A stretch of DNA of 64,000 bases from Acanthosoma haemorrhoidale. Taxonomy: Eukaryota > Arthropoda > Insecta > Hemiptera > Acanthosomatidae. A model generated the notes under the pieces. It saw nothing but the letters and a program-made list of their open reading frames with translations, searched no databases and was not told the origin of the DNA. Made by a program: the position numbers and the translations under genes. The DNA lies in assembly GCA_930367205.1 (NCBI GenBank), contig OV884013.1:114843475-114907474 (forward strand). Reading direction: 5' to 3'. This document shows, piece after piece, positions 44,214 through 56,011 of this stretch; the first letter of the stretch is position 1, and each line of letters opens with the position of its first letter.

Positions 44214-46054
44214 CCGAATTATCCACGGAAATTTCCAGAAAATATTGACTCAAGTGAAGGGGAATTAAGAAAAACATTTCTTAAGCCACAAAGCTGTTGT
44301 AAATGTACGAATGTTTGCTGTACGTCGCGTTTTATTATAAGAATTTTGCTAAAAAAAGAAGAAAATAATTAAGAAAAGGAAGCATATTGTGTGATTAGTA
44401 ACAAAATAACAGGAAACCAATTGGAAATGGAGAGAAAATAAAATGAGGATGATCGAATGGAATCAAAAGAAAATCTCTGAAAAATGCCACAAAAGTAACA
44501 AATAGTTGAACGAACACAACACATAAACAGTTGCATGGGTTGGATATAATTGAGTGAAGGTTCACCTTTTTAGGTTTTTTTCTCGAATGGGTTCAAAGAA
44601 CACATCGCCCTTCAAAGGAGAGATATTTTTAACGTAGCAATCGTTCAGAGCTGGGTGGTCTGGGTGTACCCCAGTACAGCTGAAGCTCACTTGTCGAGAA
44701 CACACTATACTCTATCAACATTTATTTTAGCAGGATTCGCAAATTGATTATTCAACAGCGAGATACGACAACCCCCAGGCCACTCGGACGGCCAATACTT
44801 GCAAGAAATTCCTCCCCTAGCTAAGAAATACAAGAGTATTGTTCGGACTGCGGGCACATGTAGACCCTAAACCACCCTAGTTAACCTGGCCCTAGGGGTT
44901 GAAGAATCGATACATCGATACCGGCCCCCTTTCCTACGTGTCTTCCGCTATATAGTCAGTCGTGAAAGGTTTACTGGCGAACGAGTGTCTCCTGAAAGTG
45001 GGGTCATATCCGACTTCCTGACTCGGATCGTCGTCCTCAACTGTTTATTAGCTGTTTTTGTTTTTTTGTTTCAAAATCAGTATATTTTCGTCTGCTTGTC
45101 TGTTTGAGATATTAACATGAAATTTTACATCGAGATTACATTTGATTAACCGGAATAAGTTATTTATATATCTTTAAAGATTATTAATCTAAATCTAGAT
45201 GTCCTAGTTGCAGAATTAAACACTAATCAGTTAAACTCTAAATGGCGAAGGTATGCACGATACTACTCATTATTGATGGGATCCAGGTGTGGGCATGTCT
45301 CATTTTCGCATTCTGTCCGGAAAATGATGCTGGACATTCTTGATTTTAATTAAATTATTCTTGGATATGAGTGCCAACAATAGTTAATCCACTTTCAAAC
45401 AATAATGTTGGTTTAACATGGTAGTCTTTTGCCTGTTGGCAATCTATACCCATAGGTGACTTTCGGTTTTTTCTGTTAGTTAGAGGGTTTAAAGCGCGAG
45501 GTGGATAATGAATTTCTTTCTTCTAACACCTTCGACCTTATTCGTTGCCCAAAAATACCCAAAAGGGACAGAGCAAATAACGACTGCCCTGAATGTGTCA
45601 GAAAGTAGAAGAAAATTCTGCCCTGAAGTGAACAGGTTGCATGCGCTGTCCCGCTGTGCCGGCCTGCGTGACCGCTGTGTACGTCGAACCTATATTTTCA
45701 CGAAATTAGTCCCAGGTATTAACAACCTTCTGTGGAATTCCCCTTAGTTGCGGTATTTTAATTTTTCAGATAGATGATGCATTCAGCTAACTGTATTTAA
45801 AATATTGTGGTTTTACAGGGAATTTAAAGTATATATTTTCATTGCGAACAATCAAGAAATAAATAATTATAAAATCTCCTTAAGTCTGTTTAATTGTTAA
45901 GTATCTTTAATCAGGAATTTTTTTATGTAATAAATAGCTTCGTCTTGGTTCTAGAAAACCTAGCTATTTTATATATCGAGAATTTTTTCAAAACATCTTG
46001 ACAGTGAAAGGTGGCATAATGCTTTCAAATTTCTAACTAGCGATTGAACAATAC
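44214..46054. other. Long stretch without recognised gene
   Basis: GC-richer patches at 44640-44720, 44840-45010 (with AATCGATACATCGATACC near 44905) and 45500-45740. The 79-codon ORF at 45508-45747 and 84-codon ORF at 44118-44372 contain no motif I can name. The rest is AT-rich. Confidence 0.4.
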
Positions 46055-46250
46055 GTGACAGTGCAGAGCTATTAGTAAAGATTGAATGGGCTGCACTAGG
46101 TCCCACTCAAAATGACTAAATTTGGTCTGGTTATAATTCAATAAATATAGGTAAAATGTCCCCTGACGGTGCCACAATAGTCTAAGGATTTAAAAGTGAG
46201 GTTTCGAAAATTTATTTCCAGCATTTATTTATAGAACCTGCTCCCAGTAG
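46055..46250 (-). repeat. Weak family L-related fragment
   Basis: Shares AGAGCTATTAGTAAAGA and CACTAGGTCCCACTCA with 56767-56812, and a CAGCATTTATTTATAGAACC block with 56928-56942. Intervening sequence is diverged. It abuts the 5' end of the K copy that follows. Confidence 0.4.
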
Positions 46251-46285
46251 ATAAAAATGTTCAGACAAACTACAAAAAAGCTACG

Positions 46286-46534
46286 GTAATCGCTTTCGCC
46301 GACGACATTGCGGTTTACAGCAGCAGCATGAGGTCACAAAGTGCTCTTATACATGCAGAGTCAGTTTGTAACGTAATCAGTGACGTACATGGCATGTTAA
46401 ACATCAGTGTAAACGCCGGAAAGACCGACTGCGTAATCTTCTCCCTCCAAAAGGGGAAAAAATCCTTGCCAAAATCATATAGTATGGAGTGCAAAAGAAC
46501 TCGCCGGCTTTCTCAATGCACTATCTGGGTATAA
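46286..46534 (+). pseudogene. Family K RT palm fragment (FADD)
   Basis: Reads VIAFADDIAVYSSSM; the FADD (46295-46306) is the metal-binding box of LINE reverse transcriptases. It continues SDVHGMLNISVNAGKTDCVI, the region after the palm, and stays open to a stop at 46532. The frame is open upstream to about 46241, so the ATG at 46328 is not a real start. The upstream RT domain and any endonuclease are absent. Confidence 0.8.
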
Positions 46535-46643
46535 AAATGGATAGGCATCTTCATTTTTCTACTCATTTTAGTAACAAGATAGAAAACGTACGACAGAGGT
46601 CTTACCGGCTATCGCACCCAACCTGTCGCTTCGTCTCAAACTG

Positions 46644-46967
46644 ATGATTTATAAATGTGTCCTCCGGCCAGCTCTGCGGTATGGTGCCCCGCTATCTACC
46701 CACTTGACTTACAATACCGCCAAATGTCTCCAACATTTCCAGAATGGGATCATGCGAAAAGTGGTCCGACATACCTCTCTCGAGAGGTTAAAGAACGCTG
46801 ACCTGGACCCGTTGCTTGGTGTGCCTTCGGTAGGTCAGGTCATCCGCCGGAGACACATCACGTTTTTTGTCTCGTTGCAGCAACTAAAAAAACCAGTGTT
46901 TAACACTATGACCCCACCAGCCCTCCCGCATCGATGGCAACAGAGTGACGGGGAAAAATTAGGTTAA
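46644..46967 (+). pseudogene. Family K RT C-terminal tail
   Basis: 107 codons: MIYKCVLRPALRYGAPLSTH, FQNGIMRKVVRHTSLERL, DPLLGVPSVGQVIRRRHI and GEKLG at the end. It lies in a different frame from the FADD fragment. It has the same layout as 28805-29242 but keeps the PLLGV residues missing there. Confidence 0.78.
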
Positions 46968-47196
46968 TAATTAGTATGTAAGTTAGTTTTAAGTTTGATC
47001 AAAAAAATGAGCCCCATCACCTTTATTAGTTCAGTCCAGTCATGTATAATTTGTATCATTATACTTGTTTATTCCATTATATATTTTTTATAAAATAACG
47101 AACCCTCTATATAATGTAGCGGCGATACAGGAAATACAAAAATAATTTGTAAATTTATTCACCTGAGGATGTATAATTGTGAAAAAAAAAAAAAAA

Positions 47197-47549
47197 GACA
47201 ATTTCCAAACATTACTTTTGTACCCTTGAATTCCGATTAGCACAATCTCTGTTGACAGCTTAACTGATAATATAGAACAGAAGCGAAAAAAGTTACAAAC
47301 ACTTAGATTTACCACTGTACAAGTACTTACTAAATATTAAATTCAGGTACTAGTACCATAGTAAGAGCTCATCCTTGCCTTTCACTAACTCAATATATAC
47401 AGTGCGCTCTCATACTACATTAGTATAATATACAATCTGCCGAAAAGCCCCCATGTCCTGGGATTATCCCAGTAAAGCGAAAAAGTGTGGTACAACGAAG
47501 CTCCCCGTTTCTCACTCTTTGACCGTTTCACTATGTGGTGATGAGTAAA
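47197..47549. other. No recognised content
   Basis: AT-rich, with a few words near 47440-47480 (CCCCCATGTCCTGGG) that could be a remote part of the following J-like fragment. Confidence 0.4.
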
Positions 47550-47925
47550 AAAGAGGGCAACGGAGCCACAGACGCTCAGGATATGAGTGGGTATAGCACT
47601 CGACATTCATATCTATTTAGAGTAGATCGCGAGGCCACCGTCGCTTTAAGTGTAGGGACGAGAGTATCTGCGTGAGGATTTGTTCGCGCGGCTAAGATTT
47701 CATGGAATTTGAAAAATCTTGAGGTTATAAGATCGAGGACTCATAGCGAAGGGATGAGTATATAATTATAGTTCTAAGGGTTTTGAAGTGTTAGAAGGTT
47801 TGACAATACCCCTCCCCTTTCTTGTCCGTACGTTCAAATCTGTTTTAACAAATGTTTGTATACGAGCAGTTTGTTTTCTATCAAGCAGCAGTCTGTAAAG
47901 TTGTCTAAAAGCCCTTTCAATATTG
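47550..47925 (-). mobile_element. Highly diverged family J-like LINE fragment
   Basis: Keeps J landmarks in order: GAGCCACAGACGCTCAGGATATGA, GAGGCCACCGTCGCTTTAAGT, GGGTTTTGAAG, and GTTTGTTTTCTATCAAGCAG then CAGTCTGTAAAGTTGTC (the ENKLLIYK...FGQL region on the minus strand). Coding frames are destroyed. It is similar in age to, or older than, the fragment at 38555. Confidence 0.55.
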
Positions 47926-48591
47926 AAGCAAAACTTCACCGAAGGGTTTTAAAGCTGTTTGAAGTTTCCACTTAGAAGAGATAACGGAAACTGCTGTAAA
48001 GTAGATCATAATGAAATAATCGAAGCGGAAAATTGGAGATAATTAGTTCTGCCTTAGAGCACGAGTCGTTAAACGGTACCGTTGTGCAAGATGTCAGATA
48101 ACGCACACACTCCCTGTGCATGTTCCACCTGGACCAGGATAACGGGAACAGGAATATTACAAGGGCAGGGAACGGAGTATACGTTTACAAAATGGATAAT
48201 CTAATATAGTATTTAAAAGTAACTTACAAATTTGGGATTTCAATATTTTTTTTAATAACTACTAAATTGGGACCGAGAACATTTTTTGAAGACAATAATA
48301 AATTATCCAGGCTTCCAGGATGAGGTCCCCGCTCACACAAGGAATTTTTTTTTCTTTCAGGAGGCCTCGTGAGGATAAATGAGTAGTTACTTTAGAGAAA
48401 ATAATAGTGGATCCGAATAGACCGAACAACGAATAGAAGATTGAGAGGTGATTGTATTGTCCTCTTAAGATGTACAAGCACCTTGGCGCCACCTGCCAAC
48501 TAGGGCAACAACTTCAATGGCTCTTCAATGTGTGTAACCACCTCGGTTTTATTTATTTATTTTCATAATAAATTAGACCTCTATGCCCATT
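47926..48591. other. No recognised gene
   Basis: GC-richer words at 48050-48190; a 76-codon minus ORF at 48262-48492 has no motif. Confidence 0.45.
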
Positions 48592-48745
48592 GTGTACAGT
48601 CTTCGCCGCAGTTAGGCCAAAGAGTATATCGAAGGTCGTCACTCGTGGTAGAGTAACATAGTTGTAGAGTCCTGGGTTCGAGTCATGACCCTACCGTTAT
48701 AATTGTCTTTAGCTAATAATCATTTATATTTTTATTTAAGTTTCA
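48592..48745 (+). mobile_element. tRNA-derived SINE-like element, copy B
   Basis: GTACAGTCTTCGCCGCAGTTAGGCCAAAGAG matches copy A. The segment ACATAGTTGTAGAGTCC is a damaged box A side, and GGGTTCGAGTCATGACC (about 48674-48690) is a well-kept box B. It ends with TAGCTAATAATCATTTATATTTTTATTTAAG. Together with copy A it lets both promoter boxes be read. Confidence 0.55.
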
Positions 48746-51700
48746 ACTCTAAAGCCCCCTTTAAGCCCCCCCCCCAGTTTATTTAGATTTATGAGATTTA
48801 TGAAGAATAATATGCTACTTTGATAAGTGGAGTCCTCAATTAATGATTTCGAGGTTGTTGCTATTAGACTATAATTAGTGTTTTTCAGAGCTTAATCGGA
48901 GGATTTTGGAGTTCTATAATTCTAGGAAGTTCTATAATTTGTTGTATTTTCTGTAAGGCTTTTTTTAAATAATTAAAAACTCTACAAAATTAAAAGAATT
49001 ATTGAAAACAGCAAATGCTCGATCGTTGGAGTACATTATGGTCCGGAATCATGAAATTCAATAGCAAATGTGTTGTCATTGATTGTTGCATGTTGCAATA
49101 CCAAAGAAGAGAATTGTGCAATGAGGTAATGAACTGGATCATAGATAATCTAAAATTAGCTATACTCTGTTCAGTGTTTAAGATGAAATCGCTATGGAAA
49201 CGTATTCCGCCTTGATGTCCGGCATTAGACACAGACGGGTACTATAACTGTGGCGTGGGGGTTACAGCAATCATCCCAAATACAGACAGAGCTGGTGATG
49301 AAACAAATCCTTCTTCGAGTCCGACGGAGCCGAGGCGATCGGGGGGCCTCAGGGCATATTCGGCGGGGAGCGACCACCTGGCCGATAGCGCCGGATAACA
49401 TGGCTTCGGCTCCCTCTTATCCGGATAACAGGCTCCTACCGGTGAAGACACGGTTCTCATTTCAAACTACAAGACCGAAGAGAAAATAACGTTGTTTTGA
49501 GAGGAAAATGAAAAAAACAGGGAGGGGAAGTGAAAACGGAATTAGCCGCGACTAACGAAGCAGAATACCTCAGCGTCTGTCCTCAAGATGGCGTAACTAA
49601 CGTTCGAGGCTCGAGAAAAAATTAAAATACAAGCTGTAATTTTTAAATCGCTAAGCAATAGAACATTTTTCAATTTTTTCCCTTTATAAATCTCTGGCAG
49701 CATATCAAGGCGTTTAAAGCAGATGTTTCAACTAGGGGGTAATGCCAACGTTCACGAACGACTCGGGCATAGAATGGCTAAGGCTAATCGATAAATAAGT
49801 GCGTCGATCGATATGCAATCAATGGCAAGTGAATGAACCATTTCGAAGCTTCTATCAAAGAATAACCCACTTTATCTAAAAGAAACAATAACCAAGATGG
49901 GATACATACGAGTGTATTGGTTATTTTTAAACACAAAACATTAAAATTTTCATTTGAAATTAGACGCCATATTGCCTCGTCTTATTGTTTACTTCTCACT
50001 TTCCATATAAGCAGAATAAGGCGTCGCAGGCTAACTGTACATTAATTAGCACATAGAGAGATAAATAGCTAGATAGGTCTATTTATAAACAGCTGTGATT
50101 AATGGGACGAGCGTTGATACGACCAGTGAAGAATTCATTTGATTTGCATAAACATTCTAGAAGAGGAATGTAAATAAATCAAATGTTCACTAACAGTACT
50201 CATATCCATTGCTAAGTGGTTTATAATGGGCATTAGCAATGATTGAATTTATAAATGGTCTATTAAATGATTAAACTTTGCAATTCTTTTTATTATTATG
50301 AATTTTTTCTGTAAACGTTACAAAAAGCTGTTTGAAACGATCTGGTGGAAATTATACATTAGATCAATATTTCAAGTAACGCTCAAACCTCGCGAGGGAA
50401 AATAAGCATCTAATATTTCGGGAGCCCGAAATGAAGTTTTAGATATCTACCCAGTTCTCTGAGTTTATTTAATATGAAACCTCTAAATTGATACTCTAAA
50501 CTCAAATTGTCGAACTGAAACCCTTCCAAAAATCGTCAATAGTAACTTGTGGGAGTCGTCATGGACTTGACACACCCCAGCGTCACTGGAGGGGCCATGA
50601 GAACGGAAACTGCGGACACAAAGAGGAAGCTGTAATGGATACACAACAGAGCAATTAAAGCCTTGCTCGCTGGTCTAATTTGCGAGGCATTGTGGGCCAA
50701 TATGTAGCAGGGAGCGCTCTAGTGGACAATTGCTCAAGTGTTGGATAGTACCACCAGCTTTTCCCTTCACCCCTATCTGTCAGCTGACCTTTATCGGTTG
50801 ACTCCGTTTAGAAGAAAACTACATTCAAAAGATATACTAAACTTGACTCATTGCAGTCATCTTCAAGTTTTGGTTCCCTGCCCAACCCACCTAAAAGAAT
50901 AATCTTGAAAAGGATATGAATCCTGTTAGCGGACAGTCTAAGGAACGAATCAACTTTCAAAATGTCTTTTGACGTTACTTACACTGCGTTGCCATGGTAT
51001 TTCTTTACCACAATCTTCTACCAGACAGGAATTAATCTAAAGCGTATCCATACCGATTTCGTTTGCAGGTAGGTAAGGTTCTACTGATAACTGTAGGTTC
51101 TATTCGATTCCACTAAATTCTAGAACATTCTAACTTAACTTAACTTTACGTAAACTTTGCTTAAACTCGAGACTTCACCAATCAGCGACTCCAAAAACTG
51201 TGGTTGTCCCGCCAATACCCGCCATTTCAATTCATTTTACGCCATCTTCCCAGCACCCATAGTGGACGCAGGCGTTCCAGACATACGCTGAAATGTAAGC
51301 CATCATCGTTGGTAATAAGAGAAAAGAGGTCTCTCAGGTAGTATTTTAACCCAGGAGCTCAACTATAGCGTTGGGATGAGGCAAGAAAGTGACCCTAAAT
51401 TGCCCCAGAAGTCAGCGAGAGGTAGACCTAGAGATGGCAGCTGGTGAAGATGACAAAGAAAGAGACATCGGTCTGGGAGAGGACAATGGTGAATGTTGCC
51501 AGGTGTGAAGGTGTAAGGGGTATGCTTGCCACCTATTCACCACTTCTGGAAAGGGCAGGCGGCCGAATATCAAAGTGGAAGAACCAACCATCATCTTTGG
51601 ACCGGGATGATTGTAGGTATAATGTAGTGATGTGTAGCTCAATTTATTCAATTTTATTCTTCATGTGTGCTAGAGAAACTGTACCGTGTTGCTTACAGAC

Positions 51701-53171
51701 ATAATTTAGGGTACGTTGGGACTTAGGCTATTGGTTTGGGTAGAACTGAGGGCATTAGTTAAAAGTAGAAAAATAATATTTTTATTCAAAAAATGTTACA
51801 TTTTAGCTAATAGTGACCGAAATGTTTTTTCAAAGTATTTGTTGTAAAGTTGTAATGTCTTATTTTATCGCTTTAAAATGGAAGTGTGAGCTTTCCAAAG
51901 CACTAGTGCGTAAATAATACAATTAAATTATAACTGTCGATAAGTAAGAACCTACAACCCGCCGAAGCATACTAAAGCAGTTTATCAAATAAAATGAGTT
52001 ACTTTTGCTAAAAATATCAAGCGGGTTTTCGAAAATATTTAATAAGTATTTAAGAAATCCACTTGATACATAGACTATAGTCCATAGTTGATGTAACCAA
52101 TGATTAAACTTTGAAAATATATAAATAAAAAATAAGTTAAGACCTTGGGTGAACACTTTTACTCATTTGTAAATTCAAGGGCAAACAATAAACTCACACT
52201 AAAATAAAAATTCTATAATACAATAAGAGAAAAAATGGCCATTGATTTACTAGTCCTATACAAAAACAATAATTTCGACCTCCTGTTGAATTATAGCCAC
52301 TGGCGATGAAAGTGAGGTATTTATAAAGCTGTAATAAGTTCCCTTTTAAAGCGAAGGCAAATAAAAGATAATAACATGCAAATTTATGTTATATGTAGCC
52401 TGTGTCCCTTATATGGGCGCGGACGTTAATACAGGTTAGAGGCGACGGACCGGCCAGGGAGCATGTTGATTAATACGACCGAGAGGTAGGGAAGTCTATC
52501 AGCTATCAAGGACACGGCGCAGAGGAAAGATCAAGGATTTACAGGATAGCGCACAATAGGGTCCTGGGATTTATCCTGTACGTACAACAGGAGAGAGAGG
52601 GCTAACGAGGAACACATGAAGGCATAGGTCACACACGGTCTCTCTCAGTCAGGATAATCACGAGGGCAGTTGTACAATAGGACTTACAAGGAAATACTTG
52701 TGTCGAGTCTTGTAATTGTGGAGTTGGAATGTTAGCTTACAATTAGTGTTTTATCTTCATTACAAATCATTATAATTATGCCAAGTACAATGTCACCATG
52801 ACGTGCTTCCTACTCATGTACAAGACAGGAAAAATCTATATGTGGGACCATAACCACAATAAATAAATCTAACTCTGGTTAAAAAAAATAAATATTACAT
52901 CACATATGGAAACAAATAAAATAAAAGGTATTATTATGAAGTATGTAAAAAATGTTTGCTGAAGGAGTAACTGAGTTTAAATGTACAACCTAACTAGCAA
53001 ATTTTAATGATCGATAAAATAATAGTTTAAACTTAGAGACTAATCGTTATCTGAAGGTTTTACATTATCATTTTCCACACAGCGGTGGCTATTCCTACAG
53101 GAGTGACACCCTTCCTGATGAATCCCGAGTTCATATCTCTATCCTGCTTTATCATTTACTAACAACGCTAA
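48746..53171. other. Longest repeat-poor stretch; no gene recognised
   Basis: GC-richer islands at 49240-49490 (direct repeat CCGGATAACA, about 49394 and 49420), 50550-50770 and 52390-52700. Further GATCGATA/AATCGATA words are at 49787-49820. ORFs up to 86 codons (51444-51704) and paired ORFs on both strands at 49242-49489 show no domain. An octamer-like ATTTGCAT lies near 50142. I see no splice-flanked frame that I would call an exon. Confidence 0.4.
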
Positions 53172-53804
53172 TTTATATTGAACATTTATTGCGATAAAAT
53201 TGCACCCTGACTTTTTATTGGGCAAGTAATTGTGATAAATGTTTTCATTCATACCATATTTACAATTTTCATTCACTCGCTCATTCATACAGTATTTACA
53301 AACAGCCTCCCAAGTCCACATGGTTGTCACCTCGCTCGCATGCGAAATAGGAAGCGGAGTCTTGGGAAGTCCCCCACGCTCCTTGGTCAGCCGCGTCACT
53401 GGATACGAGCCAGTGAAGTCTGTCCAAGAGCGTGAGAGCCACAGACGATCAGGACATGATTGGAGAATTTTACCACTGCCAGGACTCCACTGTCACGCAT
53501 ATAGCAGGTCACGAGGGCACTGCCGTTTTAGTCTCCAAGGAGGATTAATGGGATGAGTGGTGAAGTGCAAGGACTGTGCTAGGGGATTAGGGTAGTTGGA
53601 TAGTTTAGTATGGAATTTTATGAACTTGGAAGGGATGAGTTCAAGAATATAGGGTATATTCAGATCATTGTGAAGGGTTTTGTTGTTGAAGTAATAAGGG
53701 GCATTTACTATTGTTCTCAGGACTTTAGATTAAAATGATTGGATACGCTTGATGTTTGACTTTTTTGCTGTCCCCCATAGCTCTAATCCTTAAGTCCAGA
53801 TTGG

Positions 53805-54071
53805 CTAACGTATAACTTTGTAAATTAGTAATTTATTTTCTATTGAGAAATGGGATGTCCTTCGAAGTAGTGTGTACAGTTGTCCAAAGCGTCTGTTTAG
53901 TTCTTGTCTTTTTATCCTTGTGTGTGGGTTCCATGTCACCCTTTTGTCGAGATGGGAATACCGCGCTGCCTCGAATACAGGAAAAGGAATGAAAAAAAAA
54001 ACTAGTGGATAGGACTTGCGGCAGAGGGTGAAAGTAATGTGAGAAAATTTTGCTTCATTAACTTTGATCAA
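53805..54071 (-). pseudogene. Family J RT post-palm fragment
   Basis: Encodes KVNEAKFSHITFTLCRKSYP, a shortened VFEAARYS-HLDKRVTWNPH (two residues missing compared with VRYLGFHLDKR in the copy at 22590), RQELNRRFGQLYTLLRRTSH and ENKLLIYKVI. Open for 88 codons, with a stop just after. Confidence 0.8.
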
Positions 54072-54127
54072 CCATTGGGTACACCAATACTCGATCTCAT
54101 CAAGGTGTCTTTGAAGCTTATGGGATG

Positions 54128-54355
54128 CTATAACGGGGTCTGCGTGTGGCGACTGCAGGGTGGGAGTAGAGGGGACATCAGCGGTGTATAGGTTATAAAA
54201 GATGGGACCCAGGACATTGCCCTGTGGAACTGTTTTATGGGATAGTAGTTAGAATATTCTAAACCACAGCGGACTTGGAAGAAGCGGTTTGAAAGGTAGG
54301 ACTGTAGGATTAGGAAAAGGGTCTGTGGTAAATGTCTTTTGAGCTTGTAGAGCAA
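54128..54355 (-). pseudogene. Family J RT palm fragment
   Basis: LYKLKRHLPQTLFLILQSYL then SNRFFQVRCGLEYSNYYPI, the segment after the first catalytic Asp. The frame shifts at the PQG block, which is readable only in another frame. Continuous upstream with AAFLDIAQAFDRVWHAG (to about 54412). Confidence 0.78.
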
Positions 54356-54790
54356 ACCTGCGTGCCAAACCCTGTCAAAAGCTTGCGCTATGTCCAGAAA
54401 GGCAGCAGTGCAATATTGTTTGGTTTCAAGGGCTGAGGATATGTGATCAACAACGCGAAGGCCTTGTTGAGCAGTGGAATGTCAAAGACGGAAACCGGAC
54501 TGGTGTGTAGGAAAAAGGTTTTTGGATTCAACAATTGGAAGTAGACGTTTTAATAGGAGTTTTTTAAATATTTTTGAGAGGATAGGGAGTAGGCTAATTG
54601 GACGGTGAGACGAGGCTTCATTGGGTGGTTTAACGGGCTAAGCGAATACTACAATAATGGAGTTTTTCCAGAGAAGAAAGAGCGTCGTTCGATTAATGCA
54701 TTAATAAATGTAGGTTAGGAAGATTATGGCTTTTGGAGGAAGTTGTTTGGGAGGAGTAAGGAGATCATATCCGGGAGATTTTCGATTAAT

Positions 54791-55295
54791 AATCTAGAGT
54801 TGGCTAAATACACTACTGGTGCACCTCACAAGTCCAACAAAGTTATAAATTCGTAATTGTCACTGACGAAAATCGTGACTGCCAAATTTTTGAATAAGTC
54901 GTGTCATCTTCTCAGATGCCTTCCAGGAGATACGAATAATTGTTAGATCCAGAAAGCAGCGGAGGCTCGTGATAATGGCCTTCTGGGTCTTCCGGAAGAG
55001 GAAGGGCCGAAGACTATGCAGCCCATTCTTCATTGTCATAGCGACCGTGGAAAATGGAAAACAGGACCCTCCTCGACAAGGCGGTGTAATTCGATACCTG
55101 GGTGCCTAATTCCAGCGAGATAGTATCTATGCTACAGTATCCGTGACTGCACAGGATTTATCGACGCGACGGAACAAAGGAAGGGGGAAAATAAAATATC
55201 CAACAGTTAAACTTGATTTTATCGATTGTCGACAAAAGGAAGAAAAGAAAACCGGCTGTAACCTTCGCGAAGAAACATAAATAGAAATAATTCTT
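54791..55295. other. GC-richer single-copy-looking patch
   Basis: 54880-55180 is GC-richer (GTCTTCCGGAAGAGG, GACCCTCCTCGAC), with no convincing frame and no repeat match. Flanks are AT-rich. Confidence 0.35.
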
Positions 55296-55332
55296 CATTC
55301 AGGGACTATGGTCCTCTGTGAATAACAAGACA
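55296..55332 (+). repeat. Short dispersed repeat (GGACxxxGTCC...GAATAACAA), copy 3
   Basis: CATTCAGGGACTATGGTCC then TCTGTGAATAACAAGA, followed by (AAAT)-rich sequence. It matches 6308 and 28393 in the same order. Confidence 0.4.
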
Positions 55333-55479
55333 TAAATAAATAAACCCAACTGTGGAAAAAATAAATAAAATAATAACAATATATCACATAAGGAAAAAAA
55401 TAAATAAATACTGCAAATTAGCACGCATTAACTTAATTTGTTAAACATAGCATAGGTAGAGTATGAGTATCGATTGCTA

Positions 55480-56011
55480 AGAATAAGGTGTTGGTGTAAA
55501 TGAGCCAGGTTATCTCTGTATCTTTTGTTGATTCCGATCATGATAAGCCTCCCATTTAGTGTTAGCAATGATTAGAAATGAAATTTAAAGGAAGAGCGAT
55601 ACATTTGTAGCTATAGCAGAAACTATATGTCATCTATTGTTGACTTTGTCCGAACGTACCCATCGTAGCAACACAATCTATTTATGAGGTGAATGCAAAG
55701 TGGGTTCTATGAATGAATGCTTGAAGCCAATACGGCCACTAATAATTAAAAGAATACTGCTGTAGCTTGTAGACATAGTTGGCCTATATTTAGCCAATAT
55801 AGACACGACTTAGTTAGTAAGCTGAAGGTGAGCCTCATCACCTAGTGTTGTAGATGTGTTTTTTGAATTTTTTACTACAAACTGAAATGTATCATATTTA
55901 TGCACTCCTTCGAATGCATCTGCGTATGCAGTACGAGGAGAAATTTGTAATCCAATAATTTTTGTTCATTGTATATATATAAAAATAAAGAGGTTTTGAA
56001 AAAAAAAAAAG
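55480..56011 (+). mobile_element. Family L LINE-like 3' end, left copy of an inverted pair
   Basis: The first about 335 bp (55480-55815) are the inverted counterpart of 56819-57157. After that come GAAGGTGAGCCTCATCACC, CACTCCTTCGAATGCATCTGCG, GTACGAGGAGAAATTTG, an AATAAAGAGG signal and a poly(A) tail at 55999-56011. No clear protein frame is seen, so the class (LINE 3' end or SINE) is inferred from the tail and polyadenylation signal. Confidence 0.65.

Larger units (their letters stand above)
46255..47196 (+). mobile_element. Family K LINE 3' fragment with RT FADD box
   Basis: The longest K copy by extent toward the 5' side. It includes the RT active-site block, the post-palm region, the C-terminal tail, the 3' UTR (TTTGATCAAAAAAATGAGCC, CATCACCTTTATTAG) and the poly(A) tail (47180-47196). 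Two frames are needed to cover the protein (a shift at about 46490-46600, plus a deletion before ACCCAACCTGTCGC). Confidence 0.88.
53172..54790 (-). mobile_element. Family J (Jockey-like LINE), longest copy
   Basis: About 1.6 kb on the minus strand, from a terminus TTTATTGCGATAAAATTGCA-type end to inside the RT fingers. RT blocks in order: SLLPILSKIFKKLL, SGFRLRHSTAQQGL, AAFLDIAQAFDRVWHAG (first catalytic Asp), LYKLKRHLPQTLFLIL, PQGNVLGP, YNLYTADVP. It then continues with IASHKLQRHLDEIEYWCTQW without the YADD box, followed by HLDKRVTWNPH, RQELNRRFGQL and ENKLLIYKVI. There are several frameshifts. The 5' end, including ORF1 and endonuclease, is missing. Confidence 0.9.
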
